Shown: piece after piece, positions 51,920-61,301 of the stretch
How the letters are laid out: the number at the start of each line of letters is the position of its first letter
Position numbering within the stretch: the stretch's first letter is position 1
Source of the DNA: Phocoenobacter atlanticus
GTDB lineage: Bacteria; Pseudomonadota; Gammaproteobacteria; Enterobacterales; Pasteurellaceae
Strand: one strand, 5' to 3'
Assembly: GCF_030764225.1 (NCBI RefSeq)
Contig: NZ_JASAXH010000011.1
Length of the DNA stretch: 64,000 nucleotides
Position numbers and translations under genes: made by a program
The notes under the pieces: model-generated
Told to the model about the DNA's origin: nothing
Seen by the model: only the letters and a program-made list of their open reading frames with translations
Databases searched by the model: none

Positions 51920-53018
51920 ATGTTTGAAGTAAACCCAATTAAAAACCAACTTGCTGATTTAACCGAACGCACCCAAGTTATCAGGGGGTATCTTTGACTT
52001 TGATGTCAAAGTTGAGCGTTTAGAAGAAGTAAACGCAGAATTAGAACAACCAGAAGTGTGGAATAATCCTGAAAAAGCCCAAGCCTTAGGTAAAGAGCGA
52101 GTTGCCCTAGAAGAAATAATCAATACAATCAAAGAATTAGAACAAGGTGTTGATGATATTGAAGGCTTGATTGAGCTTGCTGTTGAAATGGAAGATGAAG
52201 ACACCTTCAATGAAGCAACACAAGAAGCGGATACATTAGAACAAAAATTAGCAAAATTAGAATTCCGCCGTATGTTTAGTGGCGAGAACGATCCGAATGA
52301 TTGCTACATTGATTTACAAGCAGGATCAGGCGGGACAGAAGCCCAAGACTGGACAGAGATGTTGCTACGAATGTATCTACGTTGGGCAGAAAGCAAAGGC
52401 TTTAAAACTGAATTGATCGAAGTATCAGACGGCGATGTAGCTGGCTTAAAATCGGCAACAGTAAAAGTCTCTGGCGAATATGCCTTTGGTTGGTTACGTA
52501 CCGAAACAGGGATCCATCGCTTAGTGCGTAAAAGCCCGTTTGACTCAAATAACCGCCGTCATACCTCATTTAGTGCGGCATTTATTTACCCTGAAATCAA
52601 CGACAACATCGATATTGACATCAACCCTGCCGATTTACGTATTGACGTTTATCGAGCATCAGGGGCGGGTGGTCAGCACGTGAATAAAACGGAATCGGCA
52701 GTGCGTATTACTCATTTACCGACAAATACAGTGGTGCAATGTCAAAACGGACGCTCACAGCACCAAAATAAAGACAGTGCAATGAAACAACTGCGTGCGA
52801 AATTATTTGAATTAGAAATGCAAAAACAAAATGCTGAAAAACAAGCCCTTGAAGAAAGCAAATCGGATATCGGCTGGGGCAGTCAAATTCGTTCTTATGT
52901 ACTTGATGATAGTCGTATCAAAGATTTACGTACAGGCGTTGAAAACCGCAATACCCAAGCGGTGCTAGATGGCGATTTAGATCGCTTTATTGAAGCAAGT
53001 TTAAAGGCTGGGTTGTAA
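51920..53018 (+). CDS. prfB: Peptide chain release factor 2 (programmed +1 frameshift)
   Basis: ATG 51920 with AAAGGA upstream. Twenty-five codons lead to an in-frame TGA (51995-51997). Skipping T51995 joins the main frame at GAC 51996-51998, giving 365 residues, the E. coli length. The anticodon-mimic SPF motif is in RKSPFDSNN, and GGQ in SGAGGQHVNKTESAVR; the residue before SGAGGQ is Ala, the usual form outside E. coli K-12. Releases at UGA and UAA. lysS, the E. coli neighbour, is replaced by a Fic gene 15 bases downstream. Confidence 0.97.
51983..51998 (+). promoter_or_regulatory. RF2 autoregulatory frameshift site
   Basis: AGGGGGTATCTTTGAC: internal Shine-Dalgarno AGGGGG, slippery CTT, and TGA followed by C. 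Low RF2 slows termination at the TGA and favours the +1 shift that makes RF2. Identical to the E. coli site. Confidence 0.97.
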
Positions 53019-53033
53019 TTTTTAGGAAATTAT

Positions 53034-53807
53034 ATGAATACTATTGCTTACTTAGAAAAATTGAAAAATTTTCTTAATGATCGCAGACCGTTACCGCAAT
53101 TGGTGTTAAAAAGATTATTTGAAAGTTTAAAGCAAGAATATATCTACCACTCTAATGCGATTGAGGGAAACTCGTTAACATTAAGAGAAACGCAAATTGT
53201 GTTAGAGCAAGGGATCACAATCAATGGTAAGCCATTAAAGGATCATATTGAAACCCAAAATCAAAGTTATGCGATTGATTATTTACTTGAAGAAATTGCG
53301 TTACATCGAGCATTGGATATTCGCTTGATTAAAGAATTTCATCAGATTGTAATCGGTAGTATTGATCGTGAAATTGCAGGTGTTTTTAGAAATCACGATG
53401 TTGTGATTAGCCATAGTAAAACCGAAACTTCTCGTCCTTTTCATATTGAAGAAGATTTGCAGGCACTTTTAGATTGGTATAATCAAAGTGATCGCCATAT
53501 TATTGAAAAAGTCGCAATTTTTCACGCACGTTTTGAAAAAATCCACCCTTTTTCTGACGGTAATGGAAGGACAGGACGACTTTTAATGAATTTAGAATTG
53601 ATGAAGCAAGGTTATCCGATCACAATCATCAAGAATGAAGATAGAGAAAAATATTATCAAGTTTTAGAAAATTCACAAATAAATGAAGATTATCAAGAAA
53701 TTATTGATTTTATTGCGAATAATATTCAAGTGAGTATTGAACGCAATTTAGAAATACTTGATAGAGATTGGAAAGATGCTTTTAACGCTCAGGAATTGAC
53801 ACCATAA
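53034..53807 (+). CDS. Fic-domain protein (class II, putative AMP transferase)
   Basis: 257 residues. Complete Fic motif HPFSDGNGRTGR at residues 171-182 with catalytic His171. The inhibitory helix motif S/TxxxE(G/N) is present near the N-terminus as SNAIEG (Ser40, Glu44), so the protein should be self-inhibited until Glu44 moves away from the ATP site (class II). The flap region is KTETSRPFHIEEDLQALL. Such proteins usually move AMP from ATP to a hydroxyl on a target protein. No antitoxin-like partner is present. AGGAAAT lies before the ATG. The stop shares one base with the yheS ATG. Confidence 0.9.
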   Translation: MNTIAYLEKLKNFLNDRRPLPQLVLKRLFESLKQEYIYHSNAIEGNSLTLRETQIVLEQGITINGKPLKDHIETQNQSYAIDYLLEEIALHRALDIRLIKEFHQIVIGSIDREIAGVFRNHDVVISHSKTETSRPFHIEEDLQALLDWYNQSDRHIIEKVAIFHARFEKIHPFSDGNGRTGRLLMNLELMKQGYPITIIKNEDREKYYQVLENSQINEDYQEIIDFIANNIQVSIERNLEILDRDWKDAFNAQELTP

Positions 53808-55720
53808 TGATAACCTTAACAAATTTAACCCTTACTCGTGGTACACAAACACTATTAGACAATGCGAATGCCACGATCAATCCTCAGCAAAAAGTCGGTC
53901 TTGTAGGTAAAAATGGCTGTGGGAAATCGTCACTATTAGGTTTACTTAAAAGTGAATTTACCCCCGAAGGCGGCGAGGCGAAATATCCGAGTAGTTGGTC
54001 AATAGCGTGGGTAAACCAAGAAACGCCCGCCCTTGATATCTCTGCGTTGGATTATGTGATTTTAGGGGATCGTCAATATACCGAGCTGAACAAAGCCTTA
54101 GAGCAAGCAAATTTAGATAATGATGGACATTTAATCGCGACGATTCACGCTCAATTAGATACCATTGATGCGTGGACGATCCAATCTCGTGCCGCAACCT
54201 TGTTAAACGGTTTGGGTTTTAGTACCGAACAACTTGATGAGCCAGTGAAGGCCTTTTCAGGTGGTTGGCGTATGCGTTTGAATTTAGCTCAAGCGTTGTT
54301 GTGTCGTAGTGATTTATTATTGCTTGATGAACCGACTAACCATTTGGATTTAGATGCCGTCATTTGGTTAGAACGTTGGCTCACGCAATATAAAGGCACC
54401 TTGATTTTGATCTCACACGACAGAGATTTTTTAGATCCGATTATCAATCGAGTGATCCATATTGAAAATCAGCAGTTGCACGAATACACAGGGAATTACA
54501 GCTCTTTTGAAATTCAACGAGCGACTAAATTAGCCCAACAAAATTCGGCGTATCAGCAACAGCAACGTAAAGTAGAACATTTACAAAGTTTTATTGATCG
54601 CTTTAAAGCCAAAGCAACCAAAGCAAAACAGGCACAAAGTCGTATTAAAGCACTCGAAAAAATGGAAATGATTGCACCAGCACATATTGATAGCCCATTT
54701 TCCTTTGAATTCCGTCCGCCATTATCTTTGCCAAGTCCGTTGCTTTCAATGGAAAAAGTGAGTGCAGGATATGGCGATAAAACAATTTTAGAATCGGTAA
54801 AACTTAATTTAGTACCCGGTTCTCGCATTGGTTTATTAGGACGTAATGGTGCAGGGAAATCAACCTTAATCAAATTACTTTCAGAAGAGCTACCACCTAA
54901 AACTGGGAAAATTAAGTTAGCAAAAGGCGTAAAACTAGGCTATTTTGCTCAGCATCAAGTAGATACCTTGCGTGTAGAAGAAAGTGCTTTGTGGCATTTG
55001 ACCCATATTGCCCCAGAAAAAACGGAACAAGAATTGAGAAACTATTTAGGTGGATTTGATTTTCACGGTGATAAAGTCAAACAAGCGGTAAAAAGTTTTT
55101 CAGGGGGCGAAAAAGCCCGTTTGGTGTTAGCCTTAATTGTATGGCAACGCCCTAATTTATTATTACTCGATGAACCGACCAACCATTTAGATTTGGATAT
55201 GCGACAAGCCTTAACCGAAGCCTTAACACAATATGAAGGCTCGCTTGTGGTGGTATCGCACGATCGCCATTTATTGCGTAGTACCGTTGATGAGTTTTAT
55301 TTGGTGCATAACAAAAAAGTGGAAGAATTTAAGGGCGATTTAGAGGATTATCAAAAATGGCTCAACGAACAAAATCAGCTTGAACTTGCAAAAAGATCCC
55401 AAAATCAGACCGCTTATACTGACACATCAAACAGTGGCATAAACCGTAAAGAACAAAAACGCCAAGAAGCAGAATTGCGTAAACAAACCGCCCCACTGCG
55501 TAAGAAAATTGAAAAACTTGAAAAAAGTTTAGAGAAACTGACCGCTACTCTCTCTCAGATTGAACAACAATTAAGTGATAGTTCACTTTATGAAACAGAA
55601 AATAAAATCAAACTAAATGAAGTATTAGCTCAACAAGTTAAAACCAAACAGCAACTTGAAGAGGTTGAAATGCAGTGGTTAGAGTGCCACGATGAACTTG
55701 AAATATGTCTGAATGAGTAA
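53807..55720 (+). CDS. yheS: ABC-F ATPase YheS
   Basis: 637 residues, the same as E. coli YheS. Two ABC domains: Walker A GLVGKNGCGKSS and GLLGRNGAGKST; signatures AFSGGWRMRLNLAQAL and SFSGGEKARLVLALI; both Walker B are LLLLDEPTNHLDLD. The linker between them (about 240-300) is charged and helical (RFKAKATKAKQAQSRIKALEKME), the ribosomal P-site tRNA interaction motif of ABC-F proteins. A C-terminal coiled coil is present (about 540-637). No membrane domain. Likely a translation factor acting at the ribosomal E site. Start overlaps the fic stop. Confidence 0.93.
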   Translation: MITLTNLTLTRGTQTLLDNANATINPQQKVGLVGKNGCGKSSLLGLLKSEFTPEGGEAKYPSSWSIAWVNQETPALDISALDYVILGDRQYTELNKALEQANLDNDGHLIATIHAQLDTIDAWTIQSRAATLLNGLGFSTEQLDEPVKAFSGGWRMRLNLAQALLCRSDLLLLDEPTNHLDLDAVIWLERWLTQYKGTLILISHDRDFLDPIINRVIHIENQQLHEYTGNYSSFEIQRATKLAQQNSAYQQQQRKVEHLQSFIDRFKAKATKAKQAQSRIKALEKMEMIAPAHIDSPFSFEFRPPLSLPSPLLSMEKVSAGYGDKTILESVKLNLVPGSRIGLLGRNGAGKSTLIKLLSEELPPKTGKIKLAKGVKLGYFAQHQVDTLRVEESALWHLTHIAPEKTEQELRNYLGGFDFHGDKVKQAVKSFSGGEKARLVLALIVWQRPNLLLLDEPTNHLDLDMRQALTEALTQYEGSLVVVSHDRHLLRSTVDEFYLVHNKKVEEFKGDLEDYQKWLNEQNQLELAKRSQNQTAYTDTSNSGINRKEQKRQEAELRKQTAPLRKKIEKLEKSLEKLTATLSQIEQQLSDSSLYETENKIKLNEVLAQQVKTKQQLEEVEMQWLECHDELEICLNE

Positions 55721-56075
55721 GATAAGAACTATACGAATAGTACCGAAATGTTCGTATTTACTCTAATATGCAAATTTTTGATAAAAAGATACCGCTTAAT
55801 CACCGATAAGTTATGAAAGTATCTTAAAAAAATATTTTTACTATTTTTCCGTTTCAGATATTACAAATATCAGAATTTCATAAAATAAATTGTAAATGTT
55901 ATTCAAAATTAGAGTGTTTAATATATTAATATCATTTTTTCTTTCAATGTTATTATCATTTTCTTTTACAAAATTTTACACTTTCAGTCAAAAAAATGGT
56001 AAATTTATACTGTTTTTCTAAAACATTTAGAATGGTTAATTACTAGTCATTTTTTTATTATTATAAGGAGTCTTT
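55721..56075. other. Intergenic region before pntA
   Basis: 355 AT-rich bases. A USS-type ACCGCTT at about 55791-55797 is preceded by its AT tail. The final part has TTTACACTTTCAG- and TTATACTG-like elements that may be the pntA promoter. No gene or clear terminator of yheS is seen. Confidence 0.5.
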
Positions 56076-57602
56076 ATGCTTATTGGTGTACCAAAGGAGC
56101 TGTTAAGCGGTGAAAATCGTGTAGCAGCAACGCCTAAAACCGTTGCACAGATCCTAAAACTTGGTTTTGAAGTTATCGTTGAACACGGTGCTGGCTTTAA
56201 AGCGAGTTTTGAAGATAAAGCATTTGTACAAGCAGGTGCGTCTGTCGGCGATCAAAAAACAGTATGGAATGCGGATATTATCTTTAAAGTAAACGCACCT
56301 ACTGACGAAGAAATTGCATTAATGAAAGAAGGAGCGACCCTAGTTAGCTTTATTTGGCCTGCTCAAAATGAAGAGCTAATGAAAAAACTTTCTTCTAAAA
56401 AAATTAATGTTCTGGCAATGGATAGTGTGCCTCGTATTTCCCGTGCTCAAGCCTTAGATGCGTTAAGCTCAATGGCAAACATTGCAGGTTATCGTGCAGT
56501 GGTTGAAGCCGCTCACGAATTTGGTAGCTTATTCACTGGTCAAATTACGGCTGCGGGTAAAGTGCCACCTGCGAAAGTATTGGTTATCGGTGCAGGTGTT
56601 GCTGGTCTTGCAGCCATTGGTGCAGCAAGTAGCTTAGGGGCAATCGTTCGTGCTTTTGATTCTCGTCCTGAAACCAAAGAACAAGTGGAAAGTATGGGCG
56701 CTTCTTTCCTTGAAATTGATGTAGAAACAGAAGTCAGTTCTGACGGTTATGCAAAAGTAATGTCTGAAGAGTTCAATAGAAAATCTTTAGAACTTTATGC
56801 TGAGCAAGCAAAAGAAGTCGATATTATTATCACAACAGCGTTAATTCCAGGTCGCCCTGCTCCTCGCTTAATCACAAAAGAAATGGTGGATTCAATGAAA
56901 CCAGGTTCTGTGATTGTAGATTTAGCCGCAGCAACAGGCGGTAACTGTGAATATTCAAAAGCTGATGAAGTGGTTATCACAGATAATCAAGTAAAAGTGA
57001 TTGGTTATACTGATTTACCTGGGCGTTTACCAACCCAATCCTCACAACTTTACGGAACAAACTTAGTTAATTTATTAAAACTACTTTGTAAAGAAAAAGA
57101 CGGTAATATCAATATTGATTTTGAAGATGTGGTTCAACGTGGTGTGACTGTGGTGCGTGACGGTGAAATTACATGGCCAGCTCCACCAATCAAAGTATCA
57201 GCACAACAGCAACCAAAAGTGAAAGAGCCTGTTGCGAAAAAAGAAGAAAAACCAGCAGATCCTCGTATCAAATATGGTGTAATGGCGGCAGCTGGAGTTG
57301 CATTCTTAGGCTTAGCCTCTGTTGCTCCACAAGAATTTTTATCCCATTTCTCTGTGTTCGTGTTAGCTTGTGTTGTAGGTTATTATGTGGTTTGGAATGT
57401 CAGCCACGCATTGCACACACCGTTAATGGCGGTAACCAATGCAATTTCAGGGATCATCATTGTCGGTGCATTATTGCAGATCGCACAAGGTGGTGTATTT
57501 ATTAGTGTCGTTGCATTTATTGCAATTTTAGTCGCAAGTATCAATATTTTCGGTGGCTTTAAAGTTACCCAACGTATGCTTGCAATGTTCAGAAAAGGTT
57601 AA
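56076..57602 (+). CDS. pntA: NAD(P) transhydrogenase subunit alpha
   Basis: 508 residues. Domain I (NAD(H) binding) starts MLIGVPKELLSGENRVAATPKTV, with the nucleotide fold VLVIGAGVAGLAAIGAASSLGA and SRPETKEQVESMGA. A linker rich in Lys/Glu/Pro (about 370-395) leads to four membrane segments at about 400-505. Couples hydride transfer between NADH and NADP+ to proton movement. AAGGAG precedes the ATG; pntB begins 12 bases after the stop. Confidence 0.97.
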   Translation: MLIGVPKELLSGENRVAATPKTVAQILKLGFEVIVEHGAGFKASFEDKAFVQAGASVGDQKTVWNADIIFKVNAPTDEEIALMKEGATLVSFIWPAQNEELMKKLSSKKINVLAMDSVPRISRAQALDALSSMANIAGYRAVVEAAHEFGSLFTGQITAAGKVPPAKVLVIGAGVAGLAAIGAASSLGAIVRAFDSRPETKEQVESMGASFLEIDVETEVSSDGYAKVMSEEFNRKSLELYAEQAKEVDIIITTALIPGRPAPRLITKEMVDSMKPGSVIVDLAAATGGNCEYSKADEVVITDNQVKVIGYTDLPGRLPTQSSQLYGTNLVNLLKLLCKEKDGNINIDFEDVVQRGVTVVRDGEITWPAPPIKVSAQQQPKVKEPVAKKEEKPADPRIKYGVMAAAGVAFLGLASVAPQEFLSHFSVFVLACVVGYYVVWNVSHALHTPLMAVTNAISGIIIVGALLQIAQGGVFISVVAFIAILVASINIFGGFKVTQRMLAMFRKG

Positions 57603-57614
57603 GGAGAAAACGAT

Positions 57615-58988
57615 ATGTCTTTAGGTTTTGTACAAGCTGCTTATATTATATCGGCTCTACTTTTCATTATGAGCTTAGCAGGACTTTCTAAACACGAAAC
57701 AGCCAAAGCAGGTTGTTGGTATGGTATTGTGGGTATGGGAATTGCATTATTTGTAACCATTTTTGGACCACAATCTCACGGTGTATTTTGGATCATCATT
57801 GCAATGGCAATCGGTGGTGCATTAGGTATCCGTCAAGCATTAAAAGTTGAAATGACTGAAATGCCTGAACTCGTTGCAATCTTACACAGCTTTGTAGGCT
57901 TAGCAGCGGTATTAGTCGGCTATAACAGCTACGGTTTACACGAAGCATCAACCCCTGTTTTAGAAAATATTCATAATGTTGAAGTATTTTTAGGTATCTT
58001 CATCGGTGCGGTAACCTTCACAGGTTCATTGGTAGCCTTTGGTAAATTAAACGGTAAATTAAATTCAAAAGCGTTAACTTTACCACATCGCCATAAAATG
58101 AATTTAGCTGCAATTGTTGTTTCATTCTTATTAATGATTGCCTTTGTTAAGCATCCAGAAAACTTATTCCCAGTGTTATTGATGACAATGATCGCACTTG
58201 CATTCGGTTGGCACTTAGTGGCGTCAATCGGTGGTGCAGATATGCCAGTGGTTGTATCAATGCTAAACTCTTACTCTGGTTGGGCAGCAGCAGCAGCAGG
58301 TTTTATGCTAAACAACGACTTACTTATCATCACTGGTGCATTAGTAGGTTCATCAGGTGCAATCCTTTCTTACATTATGTGTAAAGCAATGAACCGCTCG
58401 TTCATTAGCGTCATCGCAGGTGGATTTGGTAACGATGTTCAAGTTTCTTCTGATGAAGAACAAGGCGAACACCGTGAAACCACTGCAGAAGAAGTGGCTG
58501 AAATGCTTAAAAATGCAAGCTCGGTGGTTATTACTCCAGGATACGGAATGGCGGTTGCACAAGCACAGTACCCTGTTGCAGATTTAACACAACGTTTACG
58601 TGATTTAGGCGTTGAAGTACGCTTTGCAATACACCCTGTTGCTGGTCGTTTACCAGGTCATATGAACGTGTTATTGGCAGAAGCAAAAGTGCCTTATGAT
58701 ATTGTTCTTGAAATGGACGAAATCAACGACGACTTATCTTCAACAGAAGTAGTATTAGTTATCGGTGCAAACGACACTGTAAACCCTGCGGCAATGGAAG
58801 ATCCAAACAGCCCAATCGCTGGTATGCCTGTGTTAGAAGTTTGGCACGCAGCGAATGTTGTGGTATTTAAACGCTCAATGGCTGTAGGTTATGCAGGAGT
58901 TCAAAACCCATTATTCTTTAAAGATAATACCCAAATGTTATTCGGCGATGCAAAAGATCGTGTCGATGATATTTTAAAAGCCTTATAA
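57615..58988 (+). CDS. pntB: NAD(P) transhydrogenase subunit beta
   Basis: 457 residues. The first ~260 are membrane helices (FVQAAYIISALLFIMSLAGL onward); the C-terminal domain III binds NADP(H): VVITPGYGMAVAQAQYPVADL (GYGMAVAQAQ signature), HPVAGRLPGHMNVLLAEAKVPYD, VIGANDTVNPAA. Completes the PntAB complex. AAGGAG lies at 57601-57606, spanning the pntA stop. Confidence 0.97.
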   Translation: MSLGFVQAAYIISALLFIMSLAGLSKHETAKAGCWYGIVGMGIALFVTIFGPQSHGVFWIIIAMAIGGALGIRQALKVEMTEMPELVAILHSFVGLAAVLVGYNSYGLHEASTPVLENIHNVEVFLGIFIGAVTFTGSLVAFGKLNGKLNSKALTLPHRHKMNLAAIVVSFLLMIAFVKHPENLFPVLLMTMIALAFGWHLVASIGGADMPVVVSMLNSYSGWAAAAAGFMLNNDLLIITGALVGSSGAILSYIMCKAMNRSFISVIAGGFGNDVQVSSDEEQGEHRETTAEEVAEMLKNASSVVITPGYGMAVAQAQYPVADLTQRLRDLGVEVRFAIHPVAGRLPGHMNVLLAEAKVPYDIVLEMDEINDDLSSTEVVLVIGANDTVNPAAMEDPNSPIAGMPVLEVWHAANVVVFKRSMAVGYAGVQNPLFFKDNTQMLFGDAKDRVDDILKAL

Positions 58989-59010
58989 TCAAAGAGTTTT
59001 AAAGTAAAAT

Positions 59011-59044
59011 AAAATGCCGTTATTGGAAGATAGCGGCATTTTTA
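59011..59044 (+). terminator. Intrinsic terminator of pntAB
   Basis: AAAATGCCGTTAT pairs with ATAGCGGCATTTT (one G-T) and ends in T, 22 bases after the pntB stop. A USS-like AGCGGTATGATC with AT tail follows at about 59046. Confidence 0.88.
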
Positions 59045-59130
59045 TAGCGGTATGATCAAATCGAAAATTTACAAATTTAATTCTTTAATACAAAGAAAGA
59101 AAAAGTATACTTTAATGAAGGGAGATTTTG

Positions 59131-59222
59131 ATAGATTGATATTTGAAAATAATGAATAAATGTAAGAATAGTACAACTGTACAAAACATAAGACAACAAG
59201 ATATACCCTGCCACCACAATAT
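59131..59222. repeat. Diverged copy of the ~150-bp composite repeat
   Basis: GATTGATATTTGAAAATAAT, then GAATAAATGTAAGAATA, a TGTACAAAACATA stretch and ATATACCCTGCC follow the same order as the linker and right palindrome of the composite at 3500-3593, with many substitutions. It lies in the gap between pntB and tpsB. The remaining ~250 bases before tpsB hold a second USS-like AGCGGTTAC (about 59264) and no gene. Confidence 0.6.
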
Positions 59223-59474
59223 ATTTACATATCAATGAGTTACATAAAAATATGATCAAATATAGCGGTTACATCTAGTTAAAAATTTACAATTTTTATC
59301 CTTACTTTTCTTAATGGAGTCTGCATAATAATTATTAATTTATAAAACTCAGTAGATAAAAGTTTACTAAAGCTCTGATAAAAATGTGATCTTCCCTACA
59401 AAAGTCACAAAAAATGTGAAAATATGATTTAAAATAAGATAGAATTAAAGTTAATTTTGAAACAGAGTATTGTT

Positions 59475-61262
59475 ATGAAAATAAAACTGCTATTTTTAAC
59501 CTTATTTTATGGTACTTCTTCACTAGCACAAAATCTTCCAGTATCAGATAATATCTTAAAACAGTCTGAGTTACGGCAAGCAACTATTAATCGTCAATTA
59601 GAAAAAACACCAAATAAGCCTACTACTTTATCTGTACCACGCTCTCAACATATCTCTCAAAATAATCATTCAATATGTTTTCCAATTAAAAAAATTGATT
59701 TTAATGTGTTAGGTAATACAGCACCTATTTCAGATTTTTATTCTATCATTACTAATGCATTAAATTCACAGAATTTAACATACCAGAAAATAACATCGTT
59801 GAAGTTTGAATTATTTGAACAGCCCCATTTTATTCCTTGCTTAAGCCTAAATGATATACGTATGTTAAATACAACTATTCAAAATAATATCATTACCAAA
59901 GGGTGGATTACCAGCCGCCTATTTATACCTAATCAATCATTAACTGATCGTACTTTAGAATTCTCTTTAATGCAGGGATTACTGAATAATATTGTTATCG
60001 ATAAAAATAATATAGAAAAGACTTATGCGAATAGAGCAAATTTATTTACAGCATTTCCAAATGATAAAAATAAACCATTAAATTTACGTGATTTAGAGCA
60101 AGGGTTAGATAATTTACGTCGCTTACAAACTGTAAAAGCTGAAATTAATATTATCCCAAGCACACAACAAAATATGAGTGATGTAAAAGTACTTTGGCAA
60201 CAACAAAAATATCCTATCCGAGTTAATTTTTCTTTTGATGATAGTGGTAGTAAATCAACAGGTAAGTATTTAGGCACAATTTCTATAGTGTGGGATAATC
60301 CTCTACACCTTAATGATATATTATCGGTAAGTTATACGCATAATTTAACATCAGGAAAAAAAGCAACAGATCCTAATGGTAAAGTAGACAAAGGAAAAAC
60401 ATCAAGTTATTCCATTGGGTACAGCGTTCCTTTTGGTTATTGGTTAGTTGATATGGGTATTAACCATTATTTTTATGACCAAGCAGTTATAGGAGTTAAT
60501 CGTAATTATCATTATACTGGTACCAGTAATCAAGCTCACCTTAATTTATCAAAAGTGATATACAGAGATAATCAGCATAAAATAACTGCCCAATTAGGCG
60601 GTTGGTTTAAAGAGAATAAAAGCTATATTGATGATGTGGAAATTGATGTTCAACATCGTCGTACAGCAGGTTGGCAAGCAAATATTTCAAGTCACAGTTA
60701 TTTTAAACTTGGGACACTTATTAGCAGTTTAACTTACAAACGAGGTACTCGAGCATTTAATGCTATTACCGCACCTGAAGAGTTATTTAATGAAGGTACT
60801 GCTAAATCTAAAATATGGATAGCGAATATTGATTGGCAAATGCCGTTTAAAGTTGGACATCAACAGTTTAGCTGGCATAGTCAATTACAAGGACAGTTCA
60901 ATCAAACAGCACTGACCATACAAGACAATTTTAGTATAGGTGGTCGTTACAATGTACGAGGTTTTACTGGTGAACAAACATTATCAGCAGAACAGGGTTG
61001 GTATTTAAGAAATGATATTGTATGGCAATATAATGATAATCATCGAGTTTATCTTGGGTTAGATGTTGGAAAAGTTTTTGGAGATAAAAATAAAAATTTA
61101 GTAAGTGATACTCTTAGCGGTATGACATTAGGTTTTAATGGACAATACAAACATTATGGTAATTGGCATTATGATCTATTTATTTCCACACCTTTGAAAA
61201 AACCAACAAAATTTGACACTGATAAAGTGGTGACTGGTTTTAATATTTCTTATAGTTTTTAA
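59475..61262 (+). CDS. TpsB outer-membrane transporter (FhaC/ShlB/HecB family)
   Basis: 595 residues from ATG 59475; the signal peptide KIKLLFLTLFYGTSSLA starts there, and an upstream TTG would only lengthen it. After a linker helix come two POTRA domains (about 60-220: ICFPIKKIDFNVLG, RTLEFSLMQGLLNNIVID), then the 16-strand barrel with the conserved loop-6 motif NFSIGGRYNVRGFTGEQ. The C-terminus ends FNISYSF with terminal Phe, as outer-membrane barrels do. Exports its TpsA partner, the next gene, 39 bases downstream. Confidence 0.92.
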   Translation: MKIKLLFLTLFYGTSSLAQNLPVSDNILKQSELRQATINRQLEKTPNKPTTLSVPRSQHISQNNHSICFPIKKIDFNVLGNTAPISDFYSIITNALNSQNLTYQKITSLKFELFEQPHFIPCLSLNDIRMLNTTIQNNIITKGWITSRLFIPNQSLTDRTLEFSLMQGLLNNIVIDKNNIEKTYANRANLFTAFPNDKNKPLNLRDLEQGLDNLRRLQTVKAEINIIPSTQQNMSDVKVLWQQQKYPIRVNFSFDDSGSKSTGKYLGTISIVWDNPLHLNDILSVSYTHNLTSGKKATDPNGKVDKGKTSSYSIGYSVPFGYWLVDMGINHYFYDQAVIGVNRNYHYTGTSNQAHLNLSKVIYRDNQHKITAQLGGWFKENKSYIDDVEIDVQHRRTAGWQANISSHSYFKLGTLISSLTYKRGTRAFNAITAPEELFNEGTAKSKIWIANIDWQMPFKVGHQQFSWHSQLQGQFNQTALTIQDNFSIGGRYNVRGFTGEQTLSAEQGWYLRNDIVWQYNDNHRVYLGLDVGKVFGDKNKNLVSDTLSGMTLGFNGQYKHYGNWHYDLFISTPLKKPTKFDTDKVVTGFNISYSF

Positions 61263-61301
61263 TAATTGTTAAAGACCGATCGTCAAGAGAGGATAAAAAT
61301 A

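Noticed and set aside
59370..59420. CRP site upstream of tpsB (AAATGTGATC...GTCACA)
   Set aside because: The TGTGA and TCACA half-sites are far more than six bases apart, so they do not form a CRP palindrome.
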